Notes: a model not told the origin generated them from the letters alone. 64,000 nt of DNA from Celeribacter naphthalenivorans (GCF_020524585.1 NZ_JAIVLK010000002.1:186001-250000); one strand, 5' to 3'. Shown: positions 16,562 to 25,844, counted from the stretch's first letter. A program made the numbers and translations.

Positions 16562-16985
16562 CCGCAAGACCTCCTCTCGCCAGACCACTCGGCAAGAAGT
16601 CCGGCAAGAAGACTGGGCCACCCTGCTGCGGCAGATGGGGGGGCAGCTTGATATTTTGGCGCGCCATCCGTTCCTGCGTGGCGATTTGGAAGCCGAAAGT
16701 CGGCTGCGCGCCATGCTGCGGGCGCGTGATCTGGAGGCCCTCGACAAGGCGACGGATCATTTGGCCGATTACCTGACCGCAAAGCGCGATTTTCAGGCCG
16801 CATTGGAGGCCCGGCGCAAAGGCCTGCCGCCGCCACCGCCGTCGCGTTCGATCGCGGGGCCGACGATGGGCCGGGCAGAGGCGCGCCGCGCCGCAGTTGC
16901 CGGGCCGTCAGGCGATGATTTTGAACTGGGCACGGCGTCTGGCACGCCTGAGACATTCGACCGGCGCGGCCGGCTTCGGCTGTGA
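16551..16985 (+). CDS. Small T3SS-locus protein, possible translocator partner
   Basis: A 144-residue protein that I do not recognise. It is rich in Arg, Gln and Glu at the start, then has a helical region (SRLRAMLRARDLEALDKATD) and a flexible Pro/Ala/Gly tail. The start is a TTG at 16551 within the end of the preceding gene (11-nt overlap), so it is probably made together with the translocator candidate. Size and coupling would suit a chaperone, but no chaperone fold is evident. Confidence 0.45.
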   Translation: MPSDRKTSSRQTTRQEVRQEDWATLLRQMGGQLDILARHPFLRGDLEAESRLRAMLRARDLEALDKATDHLADYLTAKRDFQAALEARRKGLPPPPPSRSIAGPTMGRAEARRAAVAGPSGDDFELGTASGTPETFDRRGRLRL

Positions 16986-17024
16986 CGCGAATGTGCCCGC
17001 GAACATTCTAAGAAAGACGAGACA

Positions 17025-18941
17025 ATGGTGGACGTAAGCGAGCTTGGATACAGCAGTTTCTGGGAATATTTCCGGGAGGAAAAAGGCGGCATTTCGGGCA
17101 CCACCGGGGATGATCAGGACCATCCGAGCGACACGATGCCAGGGTCCTCGGCGGGGTCGGGGTCTGACGGCTATAAATCCGGTGCGCGTGAGGTTTATCC
17201 TATCTACGATGGGATTACCCATAAGCTTCCGGTGGAAAATCGTCCGGAAAGCTGGACGGTCGATGTCCCTGAAGACGGTGTTTTCCCTCATGATTTCTCG
17301 ACCTGGCATTCAGCCTATCAGGTGGAATATCTCGCCCTGCAACCGCGCAATGCAGAGGGCTTTCCGGAGGGGGTAGACGGGCTTCAGGAGGTCGTGATCG
17401 AGGTGGATGGGGTGACGCTCGCGTATTATGTCCTCTCCGATGACAATCGCGCGGTCAATTTGATGACCATGACCTTGGCGGAATTCAGTGCGCTCTCTGC
17501 GGCGGATCAAGCAAAATTTGCGATCAGATTGGAAGAATTGGGCCGGTTGACCGAGCTGGGCCTGACGCGGGATCTGAGCGGTGTCGATGCGCGCATTCAA
17601 GAGATCATCGACATCATCAACAGCAGCTCCGTGTCGATCCCGGCGGAGGACAAGGCGGTGTTTCTCGGTCAGCTCAAGCTTTTGGTCGAGGCGTTGGGTG
17701 GCACGTTCAGCACGGAGGGCACACAGGGCCTGTCCGCGGCAGTGGTTGCCGAAGACACCATGTTGCAGGCGCTGTCGAGCATTGTGGAACGCTTTCAGCG
17801 TGCGAACACATTCTTCGAGACCGAGGAAGCGGAACGGTTGCTGGCCTACATGCGCCGCAATGGGCGCAGTGCTGACAGTTTGGAGAGCTATGGCTCGCAG
17901 GGATCGTCCGGTTTCGTTTTGAATTCCAGCAGTTCCGATTTCGGAGAGACGATCCGAAACGGCTATGAGGCCTTTATGCGCTCGGAGCGCGCCATTCTGA
18001 CCTCGGACACACGCCGCGCAGCCATGGCGCATTCTAACTTTGCCGATCCGTCGATAGACGTGCCGGGGCTCATCACGCGGTATCAAACGCTTTATGAATC
18101 GCAAGCCGAAGCGATCGCGGATTCGGGCACGGATGAAATCCGGCAGCTGAACAAGTTGTTGCAGGATTACGCGGTGATGCAGCAGCTTGTGAACAAGCAA
18201 CTGAGTTTCTACGACCCCAGCAAGGCGTCAGAGCAGCGACGGTTCATGAATGTTGGCTCTTTCACCTTGGCCGATGGCACCGAGTACCTCGATCTGCGTC
18301 AGAGTGTCGATGATATCACGGTGGAAGAATTGCTCATCCCCTATGGGGCAACGTTTCAGTTCTATGCCACGGATCCCGACGGGAACTATGAGGATTACCT
18401 GCTGCGCCACGGGATCGATCCCAAAGATTATGGCGAAGGGGATTGGTTGCACTATGCGGTGACGAAGGACATGCCGAAGTTCAATTTTTCCCTTATTTTC
18501 GACGGCACCAGCGACATCAAGACCTATGCCAATCAGCTGGGAAGGACCGATATTGCGCCGAATGCGACCCAGAATTGGGACGGAAATACTCTCGATCAGT
18601 CGCAGATGGCGGTGCTCTCGATGTTCGTCGAACAGGCCATTTTGGGCAAAGGGGACAATGCGCATCCGCTCGAAAAGCTTTACGGCGTGGATCGGCCGTC
18701 TATCGACATTATTGACTGGACCGACAACACATCGGACGGCTCTCTGGCCTTGATGACCAGAAGCCAATGGGAAAGTTTTTCGACCTCGCTCTCCGAGAGC
18801 GTGACGATCCTCAACCAGCAAAACCAGATCAAGCAGAACGAAATCGATACGGCGACGAAACAGCAGAACCGGCATTTCGAACTTGGCAACAATGCGCTCA
18901 ACAAAATGAACAACATCCTCATGTCGATCGGGCAGATCTGA
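17025..18941 (+). CDS. Large T3SS needle-tip-like protein, paralogue 1
   Basis: A 638-residue soluble protein lacking a Sec signal and membrane segments. The C-terminal 50 residues form a long amphipathic helix (NRHFELGNNALNKMNNILMS) closely like that of the next gene. It also resembles the C-terminal helix of tip proteins (LcrV/IpaD), which pack against the needle. The N-terminal region shares EVYPIYDGITH (56-66) and WHSAYQ (94-99) with its paralogue. Its length is about twice that of known tips. The place after a translocator candidate supports an extracellular T3SS role. A secreted effector is the alternative. Confidence 0.55.
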   Translation: MVDVSELGYSSFWEYFREEKGGISGTTGDDQDHPSDTMPGSSAGSGSDGYKSGAREVYPIYDGITHKLPVENRPESWTVDVPEDGVFPHDFSTWHSAYQVEYLALQPRNAEGFPEGVDGLQEVVIEVDGVTLAYYVLSDDNRAVNLMTMTLAEFSALSAADQAKFAIRLEELGRLTELGLTRDLSGVDARIQEIIDIINSSSVSIPAEDKAVFLGQLKLLVEALGGTFSTEGTQGLSAAVVAEDTMLQALSSIVERFQRANTFFETEEAERLLAYMRRNGRSADSLESYGSQGSSGFVLNSSSSDFGETIRNGYEAFMRSERAILTSDTRRAAMAHSNFADPSIDVPGLITRYQTLYESQAEAIADSGTDEIRQLNKLLQDYAVMQQLVNKQLSFYDPSKASEQRRFMNVGSFTLADGTEYLDLRQSVDDITVEELLIPYGATFQFYATDPDGNYEDYLLRHGIDPKDYGEGDWLHYAVTKDMPKFNFSLIFDGTSDIKTYANQLGRTDIAPNATQNWDGNTLDQSQMAVLSMFVEQAILGKGDNAHPLEKLYGVDRPSIDIIDWTDNTSDGSLALMTRSQWESFSTSLSESVTILNQQNQIKQNEIDTATKQQNRHFELGNNALNKMNNILMSIGQI

Positions 18942-18943
18942 CC

Positions 18944-20476
18944 ATGGCGATTGACACCTTCTGGACCACGCAAAACTCCGGCGCCTACGATCCTGTGCTC
19001 GATGAGACATTGGGCGACAGCTTCGATGCGCCTCATACCTATTTGGCGGGGGCGTTGAGCGATGATGCCTTGGGCGCGCAGTTGGCCTCCGACGCGGCAG
19101 AGCTTTATCCTGTCTATGATGGCGCGACCCATGTGATGGCCGGACGACCCAGCGATTTCGACAATCCGACGGCGGAAAGCTTTCTGAAATGGCATTCGGC
19201 GCATCAGTTGGCCTGGCTCCGCGAATATGGCACCGAGACCACGATCGATGGGCAACCCGTGCGCATGGCGACCTTCGGGACGGATGCCAACCCGTTGAAC
19301 AATGTCACCGTGCTGTTGTCGCAAGACGGACAGTCGGTGATCGTGGTGAACCGGTTGAGTGTCGAACAGATCGCGACGTTGCCGCTCGTGGATCAAATGG
19401 TGCTGGCGGGGCTCGATGCGTTTCGCGCGTTGATTGCCGATCTCTATAACCTGTCTCCCGCCACGGGCGAAGGCACATCGGATGAGGTCCGCATGGAGCT
19501 TCAGACGGTGATCCAGAACGCGATCGATCAAATCGCGGCGCAGGACAGCTACACCGACGGAGCGCGCGACAGGTTTCTGAACGACCCTTCCAGTCGGGGC
19601 GAACTCTATCATTATCTGTTCACCGAACAGCTCGAGATACTGTCCCTTCGTTTGGACAGGATGGCGGTTTTCGACATCGATACGATCGAGCAATCCATCG
19701 CCGATATTGTCGATCGTTTCACCCGGCTCGAACGCTATATGACGATGACGGAGGCGGGGACGGAGACATTGCCGACCCATTCCAACGGGTTGGATGGCGG
19801 CGCGTCGGTCGCGGCGGCGGCTGAGGTGTTTTTGACCATCGAGACCCGGATCTATGACGCGTTGACCCAGTCGCGCGACCTGTCCTTGTCGGGCAACTAC
19901 AATGGCCGCGACACGGATGCGCCCGGGCTGATCTTTCTGTTCCAGACCTTCGCGACCTATGTGAGCGAGGCGGAGGCCGAGGGCAAAACCGAGGAAATGG
20001 ACCAGAACAACAGGCTTTTGGAAGATTACGCCAAGCTGCAGGAGCTGCTCAACGAGACGCTGCGCGCCTTTTCCGAACCCGGCGCGAGCGACAAGGTTGG
20101 GCTTGGCGGGGTGACGACGCTGGCGGCGCTGAAGGAGCTTGCGGCGGGGAATGCGCTTATTCTGGCGATGTTCGACACCCGGCTGGTCGATGCGGACAAC
20201 AACACGATGCATCCGCTTGAGGCCGAAAAAGTCCTGAAGCGTCCGACGCTCGATCTGGTTGGGACAGACGGCAATTCCCTGACCCATTACACGAAAGAAG
20301 AGTGGAACGCCTTTGCCACCAACATCGGGGAAATGACCACTCTGATCGGGCAGGACACCGAAATTCGGATGTCTGAGCTGACGCAATTGGGCGAGATCAA
20401 GAACCGTCACTACGAATTGGGCAGCAATGTTCTGAACAAGATGAACAGCTTGATCCAGTCGATCATCAATATCTAA
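18944..20476 (+). CDS. Large T3SS needle-tip-like protein, paralogue 2
   Basis: A 510-residue paralogue of the preceding gene, starting 2 nt after its stop. Shared signatures are ELYPVYDGATH (53-63), WHSAHQ (83-88), a central helical region and the terminal helix (NRHYELGSNVLNKMNSLIQS). It lacks membrane segments and a Sec signal. The pair appears to have arisen by tandem duplication and then diverged strongly, and the two may form a mixed tip complex. The CesT-type chaperone gene starts 10 nt later and might serve this protein or the downstream effector. Confidence 0.55.
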   Translation: MAIDTFWTTQNSGAYDPVLDETLGDSFDAPHTYLAGALSDDALGAQLASDAAELYPVYDGATHVMAGRPSDFDNPTAESFLKWHSAHQLAWLREYGTETTIDGQPVRMATFGTDANPLNNVTVLLSQDGQSVIVVNRLSVEQIATLPLVDQMVLAGLDAFRALIADLYNLSPATGEGTSDEVRMELQTVIQNAIDQIAAQDSYTDGARDRFLNDPSSRGELYHYLFTEQLEILSLRLDRMAVFDIDTIEQSIADIVDRFTRLERYMTMTEAGTETLPTHSNGLDGGASVAAAAEVFLTIETRIYDALTQSRDLSLSGNYNGRDTDAPGLIFLFQTFATYVSEAEAEGKTEEMDQNNRLLEDYAKLQELLNETLRAFSEPGASDKVGLGGVTTLAALKELAAGNALILAMFDTRLVDADNNTMHPLEAEKVLKRPTLDLVGTDGNSLTHYTKEEWNAFATNIGEMTTLIGQDTEIRMSELTQLGEIKNRHYELGSNVLNKMNSLIQSIINI

Positions 20477-20486
20477 AGGAGCCTGC

Positions 20487-20960
20487 ATGACCCTGCGCTG
20501 CACGCATGATGTCGTTTCCACCATCGCCGAGGCGTCGGGCCTCGACGATCTTGCCCTCAATGCAGAGGGCGTCTTCGAGCTGATCGTGGCCGACCGGTTG
20601 TCGGTCTATTTTCGTTTTGAGGGCGAAGAGGTTCTCGAACTGTCGGTCGAAGTGCCTGCGTTGCGCAAGACAAACGATCCTGCGGTGCTGCGCGAGATGC
20701 TGGCGGTGAATGCGACCTCGCCGAATGGGCGTCTCGGCATGGAGCCGGGCACGGGGCGGGTGTTTTTCGGACGGCGTCTGATGATCGCCGATTTGACGCG
20801 CGCGACCTTGCTGAACCGTGTCGACGATTTCATCCGGGCGGCTGCGGTTTGGACCGACAACGCCCCGATGAATGCGGCAGAGGCGCTATTGGCGCGGGCG
20901 GCACAAGACGTGCCCTTCACGGATCATGCTGTGCTGCAGGATACGATGCTGCGCGCCTGA
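20487..20960 (+). CDS. CesT/SycE-type class I T3SS chaperone
   Basis: The 157-residue acidic protein has the alpha/beta pattern of class I chaperones: an N-terminal helix, then strands (GVFELIVADRLSVYFRFEGE, LELSVEVPAL), a middle helix and strands again (RLGMEPGTGRVFFGRRLMIA), then a C-terminal helix. Such dimers bind the N-terminal region of an effector and target it to SctN. A GGAG site stands 6 nt before the ATG. The RasGAP-like effector candidate follows 92 nt downstream and is the most likely client. Confidence 0.72.
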   Translation: MTLRCTHDVVSTIAEASGLDDLALNAEGVFELIVADRLSVYFRFEGEEVLELSVEVPALRKTNDPAVLREMLAVNATSPNGRLGMEPGTGRVFFGRRLMIADLTRATLLNRVDDFIRAAAVWTDNAPMNAAEALLARAAQDVPFTDHAVLQDTMLRA

Positions 20961-21052
20961 GCTCTCAGGGTCATATCAAACAACACCGCAACGTCTCTCC
21001 GGCTGGTCTATTCCCGAGGTTGAGAGACCAAGCTGACGAAAAGGATCGGATC

Positions 21053-22156
21053 ATGACGGTCAGTAAAATTGGCGGAGGGGCGCTGCCGCCGGCATTCGAC
21101 ACCTCCGCACTGCCCCAATCGGCGGGGGACACAGCCAAGGTGGATTTTTCGTCGATGGACGAGATCCTCGCGTTCACCGGGATCGGCGGCAAACAGAAAG
21201 AGCGTCCGAAGATCTCCAAGGGCACCGGCGAGGGCGCACCGCGTCTCGATGGGGCGGCCAAGGAGCGCAAAGAGACGTTCGGCGACTTTATCACGAAACT
21301 GGCCAAAGGCATTGCCAAGTCGATTGAGAATGCCTTCGCCAAACTCGGTGGGGCCAGTGATCAGCCGAAGTTTCATGCCACTCGTACGCGCGAGGCGCTG
21401 CCGCAGGGGGCGGAGATCACGCATCCCGGAAAAAAGCCGATCAGCGAAGGTCATGCCTCGCACGAAAACCTCAAATCGCATCTTGAGGCCTTCACCGATG
21501 TGGGCACCTTTTTGCGTGGCAATGACAAGACCCGCAATGCCGGGTCCGATTTCCTGCGCAGCCATGCGCGCTACGACGTGGCCGCGACAGATGCCTTGAT
21601 TGCGGCGGATAAGCCTTTGTCGCAGTTGAGTAAATCAATTGAGGGCGCGGAAGATTTCCTGTTTCTCAAGCGGGACAATCTGAGCGACGATCAAAAGGCG
21701 TTGGTCTATCAGGCGGCGGGCGAGATGCTTGGCGCGCTTTTGCCCGCCGAAGGCAGCGGCACGCGCGGGCTGGCGGATGTGTTCTCGACCGAGGCCAAAG
21801 ACATCACCGGCATGGGGTTTTCGTTGATCGCGGACGGCGAACGCTCTGGCCTGTCGCCCGAGGATCAAAAGGCGGTGGCGCATAAGTTTATCAATTCCGA
21901 GACGGTCCTGCGTGGGCTCAATCCTGAGTTCATGACCATTCGCGCGGGGCTTGAAAAGGAACAGGACGGCGCGGCGTTGAATTTTGCCGTCAGCGTGATC
22001 CAAAGCGTCTTTTCCGGGGCCAAGGAGCCGGGCGGCATTGCGCAAGACCCGGTGCAGGCGCCGCTCTACAACGACCTTTTCGCAACCTTCGCACCGCGCG
22101 TCGAAGATTTTTGTGCGGCGATGGGCATGCCGGAGGGATTGCGCCATGAGTTTTGA
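21053..22156 (+). CDS. Candidate T3SS effector with RasGAP-like domain
   Basis: A 367-residue protein with a disordered N-terminus and no Sec signal, preceded by a CesT-type chaperone gene, as usual for effectors. Residues of about 140-362 show RasGAP features in order. GTFLRGND (151-158) resembles the arginine-finger loop of p120GAP and neurofibromin, with Arg155 as the finger. KFINSETVLRGLNPEF (278-293) resembles the FLR-motif region. SGAKEPGGIAQDP (321-333) resembles the GAKEP segment of p120GAP. The 135-residue finger-to-NP distance and 30-residue NP-to-GAKEP distance are near p120GAP values. The second conserved Arg is not evident. If real, it would switch off host Ras-type GTPases. Confidence 0.6.
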   Translation: MTVSKIGGGALPPAFDTSALPQSAGDTAKVDFSSMDEILAFTGIGGKQKERPKISKGTGEGAPRLDGAAKERKETFGDFITKLAKGIAKSIENAFAKLGGASDQPKFHATRTREALPQGAEITHPGKKPISEGHASHENLKSHLEAFTDVGTFLRGNDKTRNAGSDFLRSHARYDVAATDALIAADKPLSQLSKSIEGAEDFLFLKRDNLSDDQKALVYQAAGEMLGALLPAEGSGTRGLADVFSTEAKDITGMGFSLIADGERSGLSPEDQKAVAHKFINSETVLRGLNPEFMTIRAGLEKEQDGAALNFAVSVIQSVFSGAKEPGGIAQDPVQAPLYNDLFATFAPRVEDFCAAMGMPEGLRHEF

Positions 22157-22287
22157 GACGCAGCGATTTGAGCCTGAGAGTTTTGAGCACAGGTCTGAGT
22201 TTTTCATGTCTGACGGCTCCATGTCTCATCATGCCGTATTTTCCTCACCCTTCGCCCCCTGTGTCGATCTTCGCAAAGGAGCTTGTC

Positions 22288-22734
22288 ATGAAGCTGAATG
22301 ACACTCTCAATATGTTGATGTACGCCTTCGGTGTCGATCAGGTGCAGGCGCTGGAAACGGGCGAGATGTCCTATCATTTCGGCGGGGATCAACCCTTTGG
22401 CGCTCTGGCGTTTCCGGGCAATATCCTTCGGCTTCATGTGCCCTTGTCGCTCAAAGCGGCCGATACGGCGGCGCTGACGCGGGTGTTGGAGGGCAATTGT
22501 CTTGGCATCGAGAGCGGGACGGGGCAGCTGGCGCTGAGCCCGGAGAGCGATGGTCTGGCGATGGTCGATTTCATTGCACTCGACGCGTTGGAAAAGGACG
22601 ACGTTCAGATGCGCATCGTCGACCTGCTGCTCTATGCGGACTATTGGGAGACCATGGGCGCGGGGCTTTTGGGGCAGCAGTCCGCCAGCACATTCGCGCC
22701 CGAGGATGCCCTCATGACGACGATCCGCGTCTGA
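22288..22734 (+). CDS. CesT/SycE-type class I T3SS chaperone
   Basis: A 148-residue acidic protein with the class I chaperone pattern: helix (LNMLMYAFGVDQVQALETG), strands (MSYHFGGD, GNILRLHVPLSL), helix, then ESGTGQLALSPESDGLAMVD and a C-terminal helix. The ATG at 22288 follows AAGGAG. It lies between the RasGAP-like candidate and sctU; its client could be either the upstream effector or an unlinked one. The 131 nt before it show no clear hairpin. Confidence 0.68.
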   Translation: MKLNDTLNMLMYAFGVDQVQALETGEMSYHFGGDQPFGALAFPGNILRLHVPLSLKAADTAALTRVLEGNCLGIESGTGQLALSPESDGLAMVDFIALDALEKDDVQMRIVDLLLYADYWETMGAGLLGQQSASTFAPEDALMTTIRV

Positions 22735-22743
22735 TCGGCTGCG

Positions 22744-23856
22744 ATGAGCGGAGAAAAGACAGAAAAACCGACCCCAAAGAAAGAGCGCGACGCCCGACAG
22801 AAAGGTCAGGTGGCGCGCTCGCAAGAGGTTGTGACCACGGTGTCGCTTTTCGGCGTGATTGCGGTGATCTGGCTGATGGGCGGGATGATCTGGGAAAAGC
22901 TGGTCGCGATCATGGACATCGTCGCCGGCCTTGCGGCGCGCAACGATGACATGGCGTTGCAAAACGGGTTGGCCGCGACCTTCAACATGGCGGTGTCGAT
23001 CATGTTGCCGATCCTCGGCGTCGTCATGGCCTTTGGTATCGCGGCCAATTACGTTCAGGTCGGCTCTTTGTTTTCCTTGCAGGCGATTCAGCCAAAACTG
23101 GAAAAGATCAGCCCCGCCAAGGGGGTAAAGCGCATTTTTTCGATGAAACAGGTCGTCGAAATGCTCAAATCCATCTTTAAAATCCTGTTTCTTTCTCTGC
23201 TTTTGTACATCGTTCTCAAAGAGGCGATCGGTCCGTTTCTAAGCTCGATCAGCTGCGGCACGATCTGCGTTTGGGCGGTGACCAAAGTGGTGACGCTGAA
23301 GCTTTTGATGGTCTCTGCGGTGGCCTTCGTCGTCGTGGCCGGGCTCGATTTCATGTACCAGCGCCACAGCCACACCAAGAGCCTCATGATGTCGAAGGAC
23401 GATGTGAAGCGCGAATATAAGGAGAGCGAGGGCGATCCTGTGGTGAAAGGCCAGCGCAAACAATTGGCGCGCGAACTGGTCATGTCAGACGTCAAGAAAC
23501 AGGTGCCGCAGTCTTCCGCCGTGGTGGTGAACCCGACCCATCTCGCCGTCGCGATCCGCTATGAGGAGGGGGAGACGCTTTTGCCGATTGTGGTGGCCAA
23601 GGGGCGCGAAAAGATCGCTCAGGAGATCCGCATGGAGGCGGAACTCGCAGGTGTGCCGATTTTTCGCAATGTGCCACTGGCGCGCAGCCTCTACGCGGAC
23701 ACGCCCGTGGATGGCTATGTCTCGGATGAGGCCTTTACGGTGGTTGCGGAAATTCTCGCCTGGGTGAAAGCCCATGAGGCGGAGCTCTATCAAGGCCCGC
23801 TCAAACACGGGGATCTCGACATGGAGCGCGAGGATCACAAGGTGCAGCGTCGCTGA
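22744..23856 (+). CDS. sctU: T3SS export switch protein SctU
   Basis: SctU (YscU/FlhB family) controls the change from needle to translocator and effector export by self-cleavage. The N-terminus carries the typical SGEKTEKPTPKKERDARQKG, then four membrane helices (about 30-205), a linker and the cytoplasmic domain with the cleavage motif NPTH at 263-266. Its 370 residues fit the family. Here it lies 10 kb from sctRS, behind a chaperone gene (9-nt gap), instead of directly after sctT. A bidirectional terminator follows. Confidence 0.96.
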   Translation: MSGEKTEKPTPKKERDARQKGQVARSQEVVTTVSLFGVIAVIWLMGGMIWEKLVAIMDIVAGLAARNDDMALQNGLAATFNMAVSIMLPILGVVMAFGIAANYVQVGSLFSLQAIQPKLEKISPAKGVKRIFSMKQVVEMLKSIFKILFLSLLLYIVLKEAIGPFLSSISCGTICVWAVTKVVTLKLLMVSAVAFVVVAGLDFMYQRHSHTKSLMMSKDDVKREYKESEGDPVVKGQRKQLARELVMSDVKKQVPQSSAVVVNPTHLAVAIRYEEGETLLPIVVAKGREKIAQEIRMEAELAGVPIFRNVPLARSLYADTPVDGYVSDEAFTVVAEILAWVKAHEAELYQGPLKHGDLDMEREDHKVQRR

Positions 23857-23879
23857 TACATCCACATCGTGACATGAAA

Positions 23880-23904
23880 AGCCCCGCGAGATGCGGGGCT
23901 TTTT
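23880..23904. terminator. Bidirectional rho-independent terminator
   Basis: AGCCCCGC and GCGGGGCT (8-bp stem, 5-nt loop) are flanked by a T-run on the right and an A-run on the left. It can stop both the rightward sctU transcript and the leftward kinase effector transcript. Confidence 0.88.
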
Positions 23905-23922
23905 GGGTTTGACGGGGCGCGA

Positions 23923-25833
23923 TCAGGTGTCGAGCTCCGCCCCCCATCGGCGGATCGCGGCATCGTCTCCGGCCATGAGCGCCACCAACATCTGACGTGC
24001 GCTATGGCTGCCGATGTCGATGCGCTGGAAGGCGTCATGATCGAGCAGCGCCCCGAAATCCGTGGCGCGTTTGTCGGGGTCGGGGTGGGTCATGAGGTTG
24101 ACGAGATCATCGACATACCGGTCGCCCAAGGTGGTGCGCACCGCGCCGTCATGCGCCCCGATGGGAGCGACGCTGTTTTCATGCAGGCTAATCTGTTGCT
24201 TTTCCGCCGGGGTGTCGAAGTTGAAATTTGTTTCCGACAGCTTGAAGTCCCCGCTCAACATATTCGCGGTCGTCACGCCGAGGGCGAACATGTCGTAGCT
24301 GCGGCCATCAAATTGTGTTTGTTCGAAATAATCGGCCTTCGAGACATCCAAAAGGCTCTCTGCGATTGCGGATTTCATCCTTTTGAACGCCGCTTCATCC
24401 TCCACGCTGCGCTCTCCCGGCATAAAGAAGTTCTCGGCAAAGGCGCGCCCGGCCTGTTCGGACTGGGGTTTCAGGGCTAGAAGCTCTTGCGACGAGTTCG
24501 ATGAGTAGAGCACCTTGGGGTCTTTCCAGATGTATTTGTCGACATGATTGCTGTCGGTCAGGGTCGGCGTTTCCGTCATTACGGTGGTGCCGAAATCCGC
24601 GATCTTGCTGGTGCCGTCTTCGGAGATGAAGAGGTTCGGCTCTTTGAAGTCGATGTGGGTCATTCCGGCGGTGTCATGCAGGTGTTGCATGCCCTTGATG
24701 ACATCCACCATGACGGTCAGGGCCACGGTCTGTGCGGTTTTTTGTGAGATTTTGCCATCCGCAAGTGCGCCCGCAATGGCATCACGGGCCTGGGCGCCGT
24801 CGCCGGCCCCCGCCAGCGGCGTGGCGATAACGAAATTGCCCTCGCGTGTCCGGGCCGCCCCCGAAAATCCCAGGATATTGTCGTTTGGCTCGGCGGCGGC
24901 ATGACGATGGGCCTTGATCTCTTGGGCGAGGCTGTCATGCGAAGAATCGTTGATCTCAAGCTCGAATTTCACCGCGAGGCTGCCGGAGCCGTCCTGCGCA
25001 TCGTAGCGCACCACCTCGCCAAATCCACCCTGAGCGAGTTTGGGGCCACGGTCATAGGCCTTGCCGTCGATGGTCAAAACCGCCATGTCCTCGGAAATCT
25101 CGCCGCCCAGCATTTTGTTCATCGTCTGCTGAACTGTCTGTTGGGCCAGCTCGCGCAGCTCGTCCTTGATGATCCGGGGCAGTTTGCCTTCGCCGGTGGC
25201 ATTGGCCATATCACGAAATTTCGTGTTGAGCGCCGCCACGAGGTCTTTGCCGTCGCTGAGTTCGAAATCCGGGTGGAGTGCTCGCATCTCCGGCGTGCTG
25301 AGCGCGGCGGCCAGCGAGTCGGACAGCGTGTCGGCGATGCCCTGCGTGCTGTAATTTTCCAGCCCGGCGTGGTTCAGACTTGCGATCATCGCGTCCCCGG
25401 CGTCCCGCACCGCGACACGGGCGTCGAAGGGCAACTCGCTCAGCCCGATTTTGCTGTTCTCCTGAGCGCGCTGGTTGGCCAGATCGCCCGACATGGCATT
25501 GGCGAAAGAGGCAATTTCCTTAAGCGCGGTGCTGTTCGGTTTGGTGAATTGCCGATGCTGGGTCAAGTTCCTGATCAGGCTTTTATCGGCAGAGCGCACG
25601 TCGTTTTCGCCGACCTGAGTGATCGCGCGTTTGGCCAGATCGATCCGGTCCTGCGCACGGCCCGACATTTTCGACAGAAAGCCGGATTTGTTGTGCGAGG
25701 CATAGAGCGTGATCGAGCCGTCGTCATTTTGCTTGCCTTTGAGGTGCATGCCATCGTCGAGGCCCTGCGCGAATTGGTCGAGCTGGGCGGCGGTGGTCGA
25801 GCTGTTGACGGTCAAAGAGGGTTTCAGTCCCAT
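23923..25833 (-). CDS. Protein kinase T3SS effector candidate
   Basis: A 636-residue protein with a eukaryotic-type Ser/Thr kinase domain in its C-terminal half. It has a Gly loop AQGGFGEV (267-274), ATP-binding Lys289 in LAVKFE, a probable helix-C Glu305, a catalytic loop HIDFKEPN (393-400, Asp395, Lys397, Asn400), DFG at 413-415 and YDMFALGV (513-520). Ile replaces the Arg of HRD, making it a non-RD kinase. The N-terminal 250 residues are helical and unassigned. The ATG at 25833 has AAGGAG upstream. A CesT-type chaperone gene lies 11 nt before it, so it is a likely YpkA/YopO-like injected kinase. Confidence 0.8.
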   Translation of the reverse strand: MGLKPSLTVNSSTTAAQLDQFAQGLDDGMHLKGKQNDDGSITLYASHNKSGFLSKMSGRAQDRIDLAKRAITQVGENDVRSADKSLIRNLTQHRQFTKPNSTALKEIASFANAMSGDLANQRAQENSKIGLSELPFDARVAVRDAGDAMIASLNHAGLENYSTQGIADTLSDSLAAALSTPEMRALHPDFELSDGKDLVAALNTKFRDMANATGEGKLPRIIKDELRELAQQTVQQTMNKMLGGEISEDMAVLTIDGKAYDRGPKLAQGGFGEVVRYDAQDGSGSLAVKFELEINDSSHDSLAQEIKAHRHAAAEPNDNILGFSGAARTREGNFVIATPLAGAGDGAQARDAIAGALADGKISQKTAQTVALTVMVDVIKGMQHLHDTAGMTHIDFKEPNLFISEDGTSKIADFGTTVMTETPTLTDSNHVDKYIWKDPKVLYSSNSSQELLALKPQSEQAGRAFAENFFMPGERSVEDEAAFKRMKSAIAESLLDVSKADYFEQTQFDGRSYDMFALGVTTANMLSGDFKLSETNFNFDTPAEKQQISLHENSVAPIGAHDGAVRTTLGDRYVDDLVNLMTHPDPDKRATDFGALLDHDAFQRIDIGSHSARQMLVALMAGDDAAIRRWGAELDT

Positions 25834-25844
25834 AAGAAGGCTCC

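Noticed and set aside
18680-20560. 626-residue frame on the - strand
   Set aside because: Mirrors the second tip-like paralogue; codon use and composition are those of a shadow, with no start context.
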